Shown: piece after piece, positions 54,170-63,898 of the stretch
Layout of the letters: every line of letters begins with the position of its first letter
Numbering within the stretch: the first letter of the stretch is position 1
Source of the DNA: Lepidostoma basale
Lineage: Eukaryota; Arthropoda; Insecta; Trichoptera; Lepidostomatidae
Assembly (NCBI GenBank): GCA_022606425.2
Contig: JAHDVF020001567.1
Location: forward strand, 95,308 to 159,307
Direction: 5' to 3'
DNA: 64,000 nt
Notes under the pieces: generated by a model
Database searches by the model: none
Seen by the model: the letters and a program-made list of their open reading frames with translations, nothing else
What the model was told of the DNA's origin: nothing
Translations under genes and position numbers: made by a program

Positions 54170-54425
54170 ACATTCGCCAGCTATTTACAATGACACGTCT
54201 CGGAGCGTAATCTCCCCTTGATTCCGAGGACAGACGACTCGCAGTATGGGGCGCAAATTGTTCTCAAGTCTCAATCAGCCGGAGACATAAGTAGGAGCAA
54301 GTCAAACATCACTGCACACTTCATTACAAGGCGAGAGCTCCATCTTCGGAGCACTCGGCGTGTGCATGCAAATGTATTATATGGTATGTTGACGGGAGAT
54401 TTGTTTGTACGGAGTTAGTTCATAT
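54170..54425. other. Low-repeat block
   Basis: A 66-codon frame (54218-54418) without known domain, more GC-rich than its surroundings. Candidate single-copy DNA. Confidence 0.35.
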
Positions 54426-54594
54426 CAAAACAGTTAGAAACGATGTTTGATTTCTTCAACGCTATGAACGTTCTAATTTCGAATATTCCAAACTAAATCA
54501 ATGTTTTTTTTAATTACGCAATCAGCGTAGATTTTCATGGTTGGTTGCAATATGTTTTATGGGCTCTTGGGATCCTTCATCTTCAGGGTAGTTA

Positions 54595-54700
54595 TGTATA
54601 ACTACCTGAACCACTATATGGAGACTGCAACGATCCTCGAAACGTCGGTCCAGAAAGACGAGTTACACGGATTTTCCCAAGATCCCAAAAAATATGATTT
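54595..54700 (+). repeat. HH-derived motif (ACGT stem III)
   Basis: GGAGACTGCAACGATCCTC then GAAACGTCGGTCC and AGAAAGACGAGTTACACGG, as at 11435-11490. GAG/CTC stem II and GAAACGTC present; no CTGANGA. Confidence 0.4.
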
Positions 54701-54814
54701 TTTAATATTCATTTCAATTGATCCGTTTTCATAAATTAAAAATAAAAGAAGAATTTCAATGATTTAATAATTTTTAGAGAGTAACGGGAAACATCGAAAA
54801 TAAAAATTTCTATT

Positions 54815-54940
54815 TTATAAGGATTAATTGTATCTCAATAGAGACGAATATGTAAATCGGGCCACCACCTTCTGTTCCCAGAAAACAATTTACATCTTCG
54901 TCTCTATTGAGATACAATTAATCCTTATAAAATAAAAATA
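54815..54940. repeat. Palindrome without hammerhead
   Basis: ATAAGGATTAATTGTATCTC...GACGAA-TATGTAAATCG and its inverse across a centre GGGCCACCACCTTCTGTTCC. One arm also occurs at 40410-40450. Structure like the HH palindromes but no core or GAAAC. Confidence 0.7.
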
Positions 54941-55017
54941 ATTTATCCGCAATGGGTGAAATCCAGTAATTGTCTACAAGAATTTGTATGCATTCAAAAT
55001 GTTGTTGTAAAAATTTC

Positions 55018-55057
55018 TACACTGAAGAAGGGCTTCCGTGTCCCGGAACATTGTTGT
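55018..55057 (+). ncRNA. Hammerhead-like motif, GGAA copy
   Basis: ACA, CTGAAGA, extra A, GGG-loop-CCC, GGAA (A13 changed), CATTGTTGT. Core otherwise as 17496-17535. Confidence 0.4.
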
Positions 55058-55089
55058 GAAAATGCAAAAATGTGTTGTGAAAATATAAT

Positions 55090-56397
55090 GTATTTAAAAA
55101 ATATATTCTAATAAACATTCATTCTAGTTACTTTTTAATATGGAGAGTTTTTATCAAGTAAAATTATTTTTTTAATTAACAATGGATTGATAACGCTTTA
55201 AGTTTGATAAAAAATATTGAAAATATGATATTATAATAGAGACATATTTCGTCGTTTGTTTTCAAAACTATAGGTAATTATTTAACAACGTTTTAATAAG
55301 ATAAAACATATATATATATATCTTACATTGTCATAAAATTTCCAAAAAACATATTATACCAATAGTTTTAAGATAAAATGAAATCCCTAAAAATGAAAAT
55401 ATAATCATTTCATTTTCCAATACTTACGTGATGCAAACTATGTATAAATAATCGAATGATTTTACTGAAATCTCTTGATGGATTTTAGTTTATTCTAAAT
55501 AATACTGAAATAAAACGATGTTCTTTTTAATAATTACTCCGTCTTGATGTATTTTTCAGTCTGTCATGTCGCAGCGAAATCTGTCGTTGTCGTAATAAAG
55601 ACTAAAAGTGGAAGTTGTTTTAAAAAAACGTCGTTTTATTTAATGCATACATACTTAATCTACTATAATAGGTAAGATGTTTATAGGTAAGAACATAAAA
55701 CACTGCTTGGAAAATGTATGAATAAAAAAGTTATCGCAATGTTTTAACAGGTCGGTATTAGCTCCAAAATTTGTGGACAGCACTTAAACTATGGTGTTAC
55801 CTTTAGTAAGCCGTAGAGTAACCAACCGTGGATTACCGGCCTAACTCGCGACCTAACCTAACTTTCTAACCCAACCTGACCCGCCGCATCAAGCGCGCCA
55901 ATTTGCCCGCAGCACGGAATGACGTCAGCGCGCAGGGTTGCCGGTAATTTGTTGTTTCTACCGCGGAATGCATCAGTAAATAGGTGATTTGGTCCCATTG
56001 AGCCAACGCCGCATGGAGCCTAGATTAGTTCTCCGGGGAGCTTCGGTAATCAGGACTTCTTCAATGCTTCTTTTATTCGATTTTCAAAGCACCGTTTTCC
56101 GAGAAGTTCAAATAAGATTTGCAACGTTGCCGCGGGATAGCAAAGTTCCTTTTTTATGTTCGTTAATTCCTTTTATATAATTTTATTTAGAAGCGCTAAT
56201 GTCATATTACCTTAAAGCGAAATTTAAAAAGCAGTAGTGGTATTTCAATAGGCGAATTAATGTCATGTCATGTGACGTCGCTCGCTTCTTGGGTTCTCTG
56301 TATCTAGATTCGAAAGAATATTTGTAATCAATCAACGAATTAAAAATTAAATACAAATACGCATGAAAACACAACAAAATTTAAAGTTACGAAATTA
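55090..56397. other. AT-rich then low-repeat block
   Basis: 55760-56200 is CpG-containing, with TGACGTCA (55920-55927, a palindromic CRE/ATF-type site) and CCTAACCTAAC. No exon recognised; the frame 55989-56180 has no known domain. Confidence 0.4.
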
Positions 56398-56399
56398 TA

Positions 56400-56750
56400 A
56401 CTAACTAATTAACCATCACGCCGTCTCCCCGAAGGAGTAAGCAGAAATAATGGACTGCCACACTTTTCTTTCCTGACATATTTCTCTCGGTTCCTCAACA
56501 TTCATACATCGTGTCATGCACGCGCGTCGATTTCTCTGAATTCTCACATGGCCGACATTCAATATTTGATTTATTTGATCTTGCTACGTTTTACTTGATC
56601 TTCCTCTATTTCTGGTTCCATTCACATCGTTAACATATTTTTTTTACCATTCTTTCTTTATTCATACTTTCCATATGTCCAAACCATCTTAATGATCCTT
56701 TCATTATTTTGTTCATAACACTATCATTACATAACACCATCATTCACGAT
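56400..56750 (-). mobile_element. LINE family T, 3' end, TTAG-type
   Basis: GCCGTCTCCCCGAAGGAGTA, the antisense of CQERKVWQSIIS and of KINQILNVGHVRIQRNRRAC, up to the VMNKIMKGSLRW region. Confidence 0.72.
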
Positions 56751-56934
56751 ACGAGATTGTATATAAAAAAAAAAACAATGCGATGTTAAAAAGGAGAACA
56801 CGCCAAGGAAATACATATCGATGACCACTTTCTTAAGATTACCGAGAAAATACCATATTCTGCTTATGATGGTTTGGGTTTCAATTTAGTAAAATTCCAT
56901 TATAATCAGAGTATGCATTTAAAGAGTTATTTTT

Positions 56935-57135
56935 TTTTTTGGTTTTACACAATTTTTTAAGTAAAATAATAGTGACAAATTTGTTTCGCTTTACGAGGGC
57001 GTTCTCAAATCCGTTTGAGAATATCAGTTTGAGAATTTCTAAATGAGAATCTTAGTTGAAATATCAGTTGAGAATGTCCCCGCAAGGCGAGTCAAATTTA
57101 TCATTATTTTTATACCATATTTTATTTATATTATT
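56935..57135. repeat. HH palindrome with UUGAGAA core
   Basis: Left arm, minus strand: TTGAGAA (57002-57008), extra C, GCCC-loop-AAGC, GAAA, CAAATTTG, T, C. Right arm, plus: TTGAGAA (57068-57074), extra T, GTCCCCGCAAGGC, GAGT, CAAATTTATC. Stem III ACAAATTTGT is self-complementary. Another copy at 59040-59085. Confidence 0.6.
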
Positions 57136-57374
57136 TTTTTATATATAAATACTTTAAAAAAATCAATGTAAAACTAAAAAAAAAAAATTGCGATTTATAA
57201 AAATACAAGACATGCTCGTAGTGTTCTATTATTATTAGCTATATACTCGTACACATATTTAAATGAAAAATTATAAGTGATTAGTTCGTATTCATGCTAG
57301 AAATTTATTTATAATCATGAAATTGTAACCAGACGGAAATTTCAAAAATTTTATACATATTTATCCGCGCACCC

Positions 57375-58790
57375 GGCAAACTCCAAATATTAAGATATAC
57401 ATCTGGATACTCCCGCCGGCCGCCGCGCACGCAGTCCCACGGGCCTAGATCCCGAGCATTGCCGAACCAAGATTCCGGAGACACCCGAGCGCTTACCCGA
57501 GCCGTTAAAACTCTCCCTCGAGCGAACCAGCCGCTGCCGATATCATCCCCTAATGAATAGTTTCCGATTTATCCAGTAGAGGCGCTAATGTATGAAGAAG
57601 GACTCCCGCGATCTCCACCGTGGCGCTGCCCACCCGCATAATAGTTCACCTTTAACCCGATTTGGCGCTGACCTCATCAAGATTAGTTCATATTCAACTC
57701 GATTTGGCGCTGATACCATAAATATTAGTCCCAAAGCTTATCCCCAGAGCGGCGCTGCCATCGTCATCAGCAGAGTGGAGGGGACGAAGATCCAGAGCTC
57801 CAGAAGCCCTTTATAAGCCATACTAGGGCAGCCCGAAGACACAGTTGGGGACGAGCCCCAGCACCGGGCGGAAGAAACCTGAAGAGAGGCCTCTCGCATT
57901 CGTAATAATGCCACACCTCCAAAGGAAGAACCGTGAAACCAACCTGAAGAGAGATCTCTAGCGCTCCGTAGTAGCGTAACGTCTCCAAGGGAAGACCCGG
58001 AAGAACCCGAAGAGAGGCCTCTCGCATTCGTAATAATGCCACACCTCCAAGGGAGGAACCTGAAACCAACCTGAAGAGAGATCTCTGGCGCTCCGTAGTA
58101 GCGTAACGTCTCCAAGGGAAGGCACGGAAGGAACCACAGCGTCGGACGGATCAGCCTGAAGAGAGACCTATCGCGCTCCGTAGTAGCGCGACGTCTCCAA
58201 GGGAGGACCCGAAAAGAGGAACCTGTAGAGATAATTGTATTCTCGCAAGGTAGAACAGGGAGGGACCCCTGGTATTTGAATACGAAGTTCCCTTGGCCTG
58301 AGCTACGTCCATTGCGAGCGCCAAGTAAATCGACAGTATAGGAAGCGGATAGCCCTTATCGCCACCCTTCGGTGATAACACTGCGAGGTAATATTCCTCC
58401 TCGGAATAACCCACCGCGCAATACGCTACCCCGTTCCTGAGAGGACCTGCGGCTCTTCGACGCCGGGGAAAAATACGAGACCCGGACCACCCGCCTTCGT
58501 CCTATGTTAAAATGAACCTTTTGCCGGCCTCTACCCAGTAAGCCGATGTCCCGTAATGCTAAAATCTTGTCGCTGACGGATTTAGTCAGTTTTCTGTGTT
58601 AGTTATAGAAAGACGACACAAGTAATGTTAATGTTTCCCGACTGTAATAAATGTATTTTGTTTATGTCACGATTGCACTAAATGTAGAATGAACCCACAA
58701 TAAACATCTTAACCAACCCTTGGTTTTATTATCGAAGATCATTCCTTCGCACCCAATTGTACGGGTGGCTTCCCACAAGGAGCAAAAAGT
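57375..58790. mobile_element. GC-rich LTR-like block with internal tandem repeats
   Basis: A 1.4-kb island far richer in GC than its surroundings, ending in ACAATAAACATCTTAACCAA and TTGGTTTTATTATCGAAGAT, a polyadenylation-like region typical of LTR R-U5. Short direct repeats ACCCGATTTGGCGCTGA and CTCGATTTGGCGCTGA lie at 57656 and 57700. No protein domain, target duplication or partner LTR seen. A candidate non-autonomous LTR element. Confidence 0.45.
57875..58215. repeat. Tandem repeat, about 128-bp double units
   Basis: GAAGAGAGGCCTCTCGCATT begins at 57881 and 58009; between them a sister unit with GAAGAGAGATCTCTAGCGCT (57943). Then GAAGAGAGATCTCTGGCGC and GAAGAGAGACCTATCGCGC (58073, 58158). 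Units alternate A/B, about 64-85 bases each. The long minus-strand frames here are repeat artefacts. Confidence 0.85.
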
Positions 58791-58839
58791 ACTACAAAAT
58801 TGCAATTAGGTTTATTCATGTGATTTAAAAAAAAAACAA

Positions 58840-59090
58840 AATTAATGCTTTTTTCACAATCATGTTTTGGACTGTAGACGTACTTCCTCAGAGTACGGCG
58901 AATGATGTGTTATGTCCGAAATATGTTTATGAAAAGTGCAAAGAAGTCTTGTGAAAATATATTTTTTTAAGTTATTGAAATGTGAATCCACAAGACAAAG
59001 TGATGGTGAATATACACATTGCTTATGTAATGATTATTAGAGTTTGAGAATGCCCTCGCAAAATGAAACAAATTTGAAACAAGTATTTAT
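58840..59090. repeat. HH palindrome pieces, two families
   Basis: 58870-58925, minus strand: TACT, CTGAGGA, extra A, GTACG-loop-GTCC, AAAA, CATGATTGTG; plus side GTCCGAAATATGTTTATG. Tail GTGAATCCACAAGACAAAGT then GATGGTGAATAT (58982-59014). 59044-59085: TTGAGAATGCCCTCGC and GAAACAAATTTG. Confidence 0.5.
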
Positions 59091-59100
59091 TTATTTTTAT

Positions 59101-59325
59101 ACAGGATGTCCCAGAAGTCAACGTTAAGCCGAAAACGGATGATAGGGCAAAGTCATGCTTGTTATGAGAGAAAAAAAAACAGGTTGTTGATTTTCTCATT
59201 TTTTTAATTGCCTCTAATTTAAAACATACAAAACTTTGATTTTTTTTACATTTTTCTCATAACTAGCATGACTAACCTATCATCCGTTTCCGGCTTCTGG
59301 TTGACTTCTGGGATACCTTGGATAA
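59101..59325. repeat. Foldback element with ACAGGATGTCCC end
   Basis: ACAGGATGTCCCAGAAGTCA, CGTTAAGCCGAAAACGGATG, AT and the near-inverse at 59262-59325 (CTATCATCCGTTTCCGGCTT, GGTTGACTTCTGGGAT). Central part is T- and A-rich. Not hammerhead-type. Confidence 0.65.
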
Positions 59326-59449
59326 TATTAAATAATAAAAAAATCAAAAGGCAATCGCGTCTTCATTATAAATTATTATCATTATTATTATTATTTAGTT
59401 GAATTATTATTATTAATTAGCGCGAGACAAATCGGTGTAAATGATAAAG

Positions 59450-59630
59450 CTATCATATTGATTCTCTTGATATGTGATTGGTAGCTAATCTATCACCAAT
59501 TTATTGTCATGTGAATTCTATACCAGATTAAAGACAGTGTGACAATCACATTGCCATCACCGGGAATCGTACCCGGGAACTTCGGTATGGCAGTCAGTGC
59601 TCTTACCACTCTGCCACAAAGGTCATATTG
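59450..59630 (-). mobile_element. tRNA-derived SINE, family A, well-preserved
   Basis: Minus strand: TGGCAGAGTGG, then GGTACGATTCCCGG (B-box with T-to-A change), body CACATGACAATAAATTGGTG, ending at TATCAAGAGAATCAATATGA. Confidence 0.78.
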
Positions 59631-59631
59631 T

Positions 59632-60299
59632 ATTCGTTAGAAATTTTGTAAGACCGAATATGCGTCAATTTGCGCTAGCAATTTAATTTAAGATTATATA
59701 CATTCCATATATTCGTATATCATCACCTTCCTCTAAACTATGATTGCTAGGAACTGTGAATCCCCCGCATTCGCGTGAGTAAGAATTTTTCTAAATTTAA
59801 ATACTTCAACAAAATTTGTTATTCAAGTCAATGAAGTCGTTTCAGGTTTTCATTTTGGATAACACGTCCGCCCTTCCATAAACATGTAACAAGTCTCGTA
59901 AAATGAGCTTCAATTTCTCGGCGGAGCACCTTGGGCCTAAAATCCGTAAAATTGCTCGCTGAAATGTTCAATAAAGTCAATAATCAGATCCAATAAGGGC
60001 TGCGCGGGGTTAAAACCACCCCCTTTCTCCGATCCAGGGGACTGTGTGGAATCAGTGACGACTCGTGAATTGCAATATCATTTTCTATTCACGAAAAATA
60101 TATATAATAGTTGGAATTAATTCATCGATAGAATATTCATGTTCGTAAATTTAAAAGCAGGTTGACTGTATTTTACAATCGAAATCATATACTGCTCATT
60201 AAACACCCTAATTTATCGTTAAAAATTAAATTTGTATCTACCTTAACTTGAATTTATAACCTGATGTTAAAAATAATGTCTTTTATAGCCAATAAGTAT
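59632..60299. other. Low-repeat block
   Basis: 59880-60060 is CpG-containing (GCTGCGCGGGGTTAAAACCA). No gene recognised. Confidence 0.4.
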
Positions 60300-60665
60300 T
60301 GTTTCTCTTTTTTTATATATAATTTGTATATACAACACTAACATTTAAAAAAAATTAATTACAGAGACATGTTTCGGACAACCAGTCCTTCTTCTGTGAT
60401 ACATATTTAAAATATTATAAAATTGTTTACATGATCTGACAGATGTTATCAAGATTTATAATATCTGTCAGATCATGTAACCAATTTTATAATATTTCAA
60501 ATATGTATTTTTATAATATGTAACACTGAAGAAAGACTGGTTTTTCGAAGCATGTCTCTGTAATTGTTTTTTAATGTGAGTGTTGTACATACAAAGTATA
60601 TAAAAAAGAAAAAGATAAATAAAGCATCTACAACAGAAAGTATGGCGAACATAGAAGAAACAAGT
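60300..60665. repeat. HH palindrome, full (GGAC stem II family)
   Basis: Arms about 60300-60440 and 60455-60625 share TTTTTTATATA-AGTATATAAAAAAG outer ends, TACAGAGACATGTTTCGGAC-type inner ends and AAATTGTTTACATGATCTGA next to the centre. The tail ATCTACAACAGAAAGTATGG follows. Minus hammerhead: CAGAAGA for CTGANGA; plus: CTGAAGA then GAAG. Each arm has lost one essential residue, in contrast to its sister at 538-583. Confidence 0.7.
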
Positions 60666-61059
60666 TTTGTCTAATAAAGTTTCCTGAAAGTTGTGTTATC
60701 TTTTATAGACTGAAATTTTTCACTATTTAAATCACATTAAAATGATAAATGTTATATTTCATACATAATGGCATCAACAGGCCTTTCAAACAAATAAAAA
60801 AAATGATTATATCTAACACACACTTTGTTTTATTTAAATTTAAAGATAAGAAGCGCTTAATGAAAGACCGCATTACAAAGTGCACCACACAACTCATTTA
60901 AAACACAACACCTCAATGACAAACACGTTTTGATTGTTTAAATAATTTCTTAAACAACCAAAACGTATTTTTAATAATTTCTTCTATATTTACTATTCCT
61001 TTATATTGTGGATTCCCATTAGAATTTTTTTAATATTGTATACACATTTTTCACTTTTC

Positions 61060-61098
61060 ACAAACAAGTTTCGGGCCACAGATGCCCTTTCTCGGTGT
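61060..61098 (-). ncRNA. Hammerhead-like motif, two core changes
   Basis: Minus strand: ACA, CCGAGAA (U4 and G8 changed), extra A, GGGC-loop-GCCC, GAAA, CTTG, T, T, TGT. Structure intact, core altered. Confidence 0.45.
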
Positions 61099-61246
61099 AG
61101 AAATTTTAGATAAGTAATTTTTTACAAAAAAAAGTCAAAATGTATTTAAATGTTAAATATTTATTTCAACTACAAATAGGTATCACTTTTCAAACAAAAA
61201 TAAATCAAATAAATGTAAATTAGTAATTTGTTTAAAAGAAAAATAC

Positions 61247-61376
61247 AATGATGTAAATGGAACCAGAAATAGAGGAAGACCGAAGAAAACGTGGCACGAT
61301 CAAATAAATCAAATATTGAATATCGGCCATGCGAGGAGTCAGAGAAATCGACGCGCGTGCATGACACGATGAAAAA
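61247..61376 (+). mobile_element. LINE family T, fragment, target of pogo insertion
   Basis: VNGTRNRGRPKKTWHDQINQ, ILNIGHARSQRNRRACMTR, cut off where the pogo-like element begins. Confidence 0.65.
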
Positions 61377-61378
61377 TA

Positions 61379-61800
61379 CAGTACACTCCCGATTTTCCGG
61401 GGTCAGGTTAACCGGGAAGAGGATTATCCGGACCAATTGAGCCATTGAAAAAATATTTTATAAAAACAAAAATATTTCACAATAGTTCTTATAATGCAAA
61501 CAAAAACTCAAATCTGTCACAATGACATTGGGCGTTTAGTTCACGTTGGTGCCACCGCCAACATACGTTCGTGGCTCTAAAGTAGTAATTATATTTTACT
61601 GTGAAAAAGTGTCTTTGGTATTATGTCTATGTCTATGGTATAATGGATAAACGCAAACGAGTCGTACTTTCAATAGAACAAAAACTCGAAATAATTGAAA
61701 AGTTTGAAAATGGTGCAACCGTTAAATATTTATGAATCAATATAATGTTGGTGATCAAACTATCACGAATATATATAAAATCTTATTTTAATAAGTTTTA
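61379..61800 (+). pseudogene. pogo/Tigger-like DNA transposon, 5' end
   Basis: Starts CAGTACACTCCCGATTTTCC right after TA (61377-61378), with GGGTCAGGTTAACCGGG and GATTATCCGGAC, the pogo/Tigger terminal type. ATG at 61643 opens DKRKRVVLSIEQKLEIIEKF, ENGATVKYL and a stop; one frame later NQYNVGDQTITNIYKI continues the CENP-B-like N-terminal helix-turn-helix. Catalytic DDE part and right end are missing. Confidence 0.75.
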
Positions 61801-62165
61801 TATTAATTATAAAAGTATAAATAGAAAATCGTCCTTGAAAATTGTCGGAATCAATCATTTGTAAAAACCCGTGTACGTTGTTAAACAAATGTAGATATTT
61901 AATTTGAAATATTACGCAAACCTCTATATCGGATTTTTATTGCATTCATTAAGACCATAGGTATATCCATTACGTATGGGCTGCACTAAAAATACAGTCA
62001 CGACGAAGAAAAACGGAAGTTAGACCGCAGATGACTCTCCATTCCTATTTAACATCTTCCGGTCGAAATTAATGTACAACAATAACTTCATTTGAATACT
62101 TAAAAATTCCCCATTACAGAGTAGAATAAATACATAATATATTACTTATATTTTAAAATTAAATC
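61801..62165. other. Spacer
   Basis: No gene or repeat recognised. Confidence 0.35.
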
Positions 62166-62282
62166 AGTCAATACCGCCACACTATTCTTTCCCAACATAT
62201 TTCTCTCTCTTCATCAACATTCGTACATCGTGTCATGCATGCACCTCGGTTTCTCCGACTCCTCACGTGGCCAACATTTCTA
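62166..62282 (-). mobile_element. LINE family T, fragment
   Basis: Antisense of CMTRCTNVDEEREICWERIV, cut at the TAAC tail of S. Confidence 0.55.
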
Positions 62283-62580
62283 ACTAACTAACTAACCATC
62301 ACGCCGTTTCCCCGAAAGGGTAGACAGAAAGAATGGACTGCAATACTTTAATCGATGCTGCACTCCATCCTTCTCTTTTCGCCACCGCGAGAGACGCGGT
62401 GTGATGGGTTGCGAACCTCATCGCCACCAATAGGCATCTCCCGCGCACGCTTCAATTGTTCAACGTCTACATAATAAATCTAAAACAAATTATATAAAAA
62501 GCAATGATATAAAATAAAATAACAAATAAAAATAATTTAACACATAATGTTCTTTTAGATGGTGCACTTGTCGTCAACTG
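62283..62580 (-). mobile_element. Composite element S, full-looking copy
   Basis: Minus strand: GACGACAAGTGCACCATCTA head, AT-rich middle, GCGCGGGAGATGCCTATTGG, GTTCGCAACCCATCACACCG, GGAGTGCAGCATCGATTAAA, T-type end and TTAG units (ACTAACTAACTAACC at 62281-62297). Confidence 0.72.
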
Positions 62581-62581
62581 G

Positions 62582-62868
62582 AACATTTCTAGTTCCGTTT
62601 ATATCGTTACTACCTCTATTTCTAGTTCCGTTCATATCGTTAACATATATTATATTAATTATACCATTCTTCATTCATTCATTTTTTCCATGTGTCCAAA
62701 TCACCTTAATAATTCTTTCATTATTTTGTTCATAAAACTTTCATTCGTACTGCATTCACTTCTTATATTATTCGACAGTCTTTTATACACGTATTTTTAA
62801 CACATTCGTCTAATAGATCTTATTTCTAGTGCATTTATTTTACTTTCATTATTTTTTTGGACAAAAAC
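62582..62868 (-). mobile_element. LINE family T, middle part
   Basis: Antisense of VYKRLSNNIRSECSTNESFM, NKIMKELLR, HMEKMNEE, NDMNGTRNRG; a 22-base duplication of the CTAGTTCCGTT-ATATCGTTA segment is present at 62588-62645. Confidence 0.6.
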
Positions 62869-63042
62869 ATAGATTATATCAACTAATATATCGTATAATT
62901 TCAACATATTTTTTACCATAGTAACTTTTTATTTAAGTATTAAAGATTTCATGCTTATTGTAGCCGCGTAATCAAAAGATTCATTAATATTTCTAGATCT
63001 GTCTAATAATACAATTTATCTAATAAAAAAACTCCATTTATC

Positions 63043-63198
63043 ATCAAATCAAATCAAATCACACCCGTTTTTTGTTCTCAAAAGATATTACGAACATAAT
63101 TTAAGTTCAAGGCATATTGAGAACGGGTAAAATATAACATATAATGTAAAATATAACATATACTAGGAACGCATGAGACATGGTTTTACTTTAGAATC
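63043..63198 (-). mobile_element. LINE family X, 3' UTR and tail
   Basis: ATCAAATCAAATCAAATCA tail on the plus strand at 63044-63062, AAGGCATATTGAGAACGGGT and AGGAACGCATGAGACATGGT. Minus orientation. Confidence 0.65.
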
Positions 63199-63224
63199 AT
63201 ATGGTATCATCTTTTCGATTATTT

Positions 63225-63330
63225 TAAATAATTGAGAATGCACAAGCAAGAAGAGACATATCACTTTCATAAAACAAAAAAAAAAATTCTAGAAAACAGA
63301 CGATTTCATTCACATTAATTATTTGATATG
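63225..63330 (+). repeat. HH-related fragment, UUGAGAA core
   Basis: TTGAGAA (63232-63238), TGCACAAGCAAG and AGAGACATATCACTTTCATA, then CTAGAAAACAGACGATTTCA as in 47380. Confidence 0.4.
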
Positions 63331-63747
63331 AAGTATTACATCATTGTTCTATAAACAATTAAATTTAAGTATAAAAAAATATTTAAATATACTGTTAAGT
63401 TTAGAAAATATCGTTGTGTAAAAACAGCTTGTCAATATTGCACTGATTCTAATAAAGATTTTTTTTTAATTTTAAAATTATATTTCACGAACTACCCTTG
63501 CAAGTGAGGTAGGTACTACTGAAATCTAATACGGCTTATGTACCTACTTTAAACGTATTCCACGTATAAGGTACCTATATATTTATGTATTTTTTAATAT
63601 TACGTAATATTATAAAAAAAAACTGTTGAAAATATACGAAATATTTAGTACAGCTTTATAATTGGCTTTTAAGATGTATTATTGCCATAGAACTCCAAAA
63701 TATTCTTAAAAATCAACTTATTTCATTAATACGAATGAAAACGGGTG

Positions 63748-63898
63748 GTGGTCTTAGGGATAGAACGCTTGGCCCCTGATCCAGAGGAGTTGTATTCGAG
63801 CCTGGACACGACCAGATTCCTTCTTCATAATAATAAGCTATTTTCTGTTCATATTGAAAATTGTAAAATAAATTCTAATATCATTGATAAATTTTCGG
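63748..63898 (+). mobile_element. tRNA-derived SINE, family B
   Basis: GTCTTAGGGATAGAACGCTT, GTATTCGAGCCTGGACACGA, ending AATTCTAATATCATTGATAA; 37829-37978 is the other copy. Confidence 0.68.

Noticed and set aside
57738..58414. Overlapping minus-strand frames of 87-125 codons
   Set aside because: Products of the GC-rich tandem repeat; no domain, no consistent start, all three frames open by composition.
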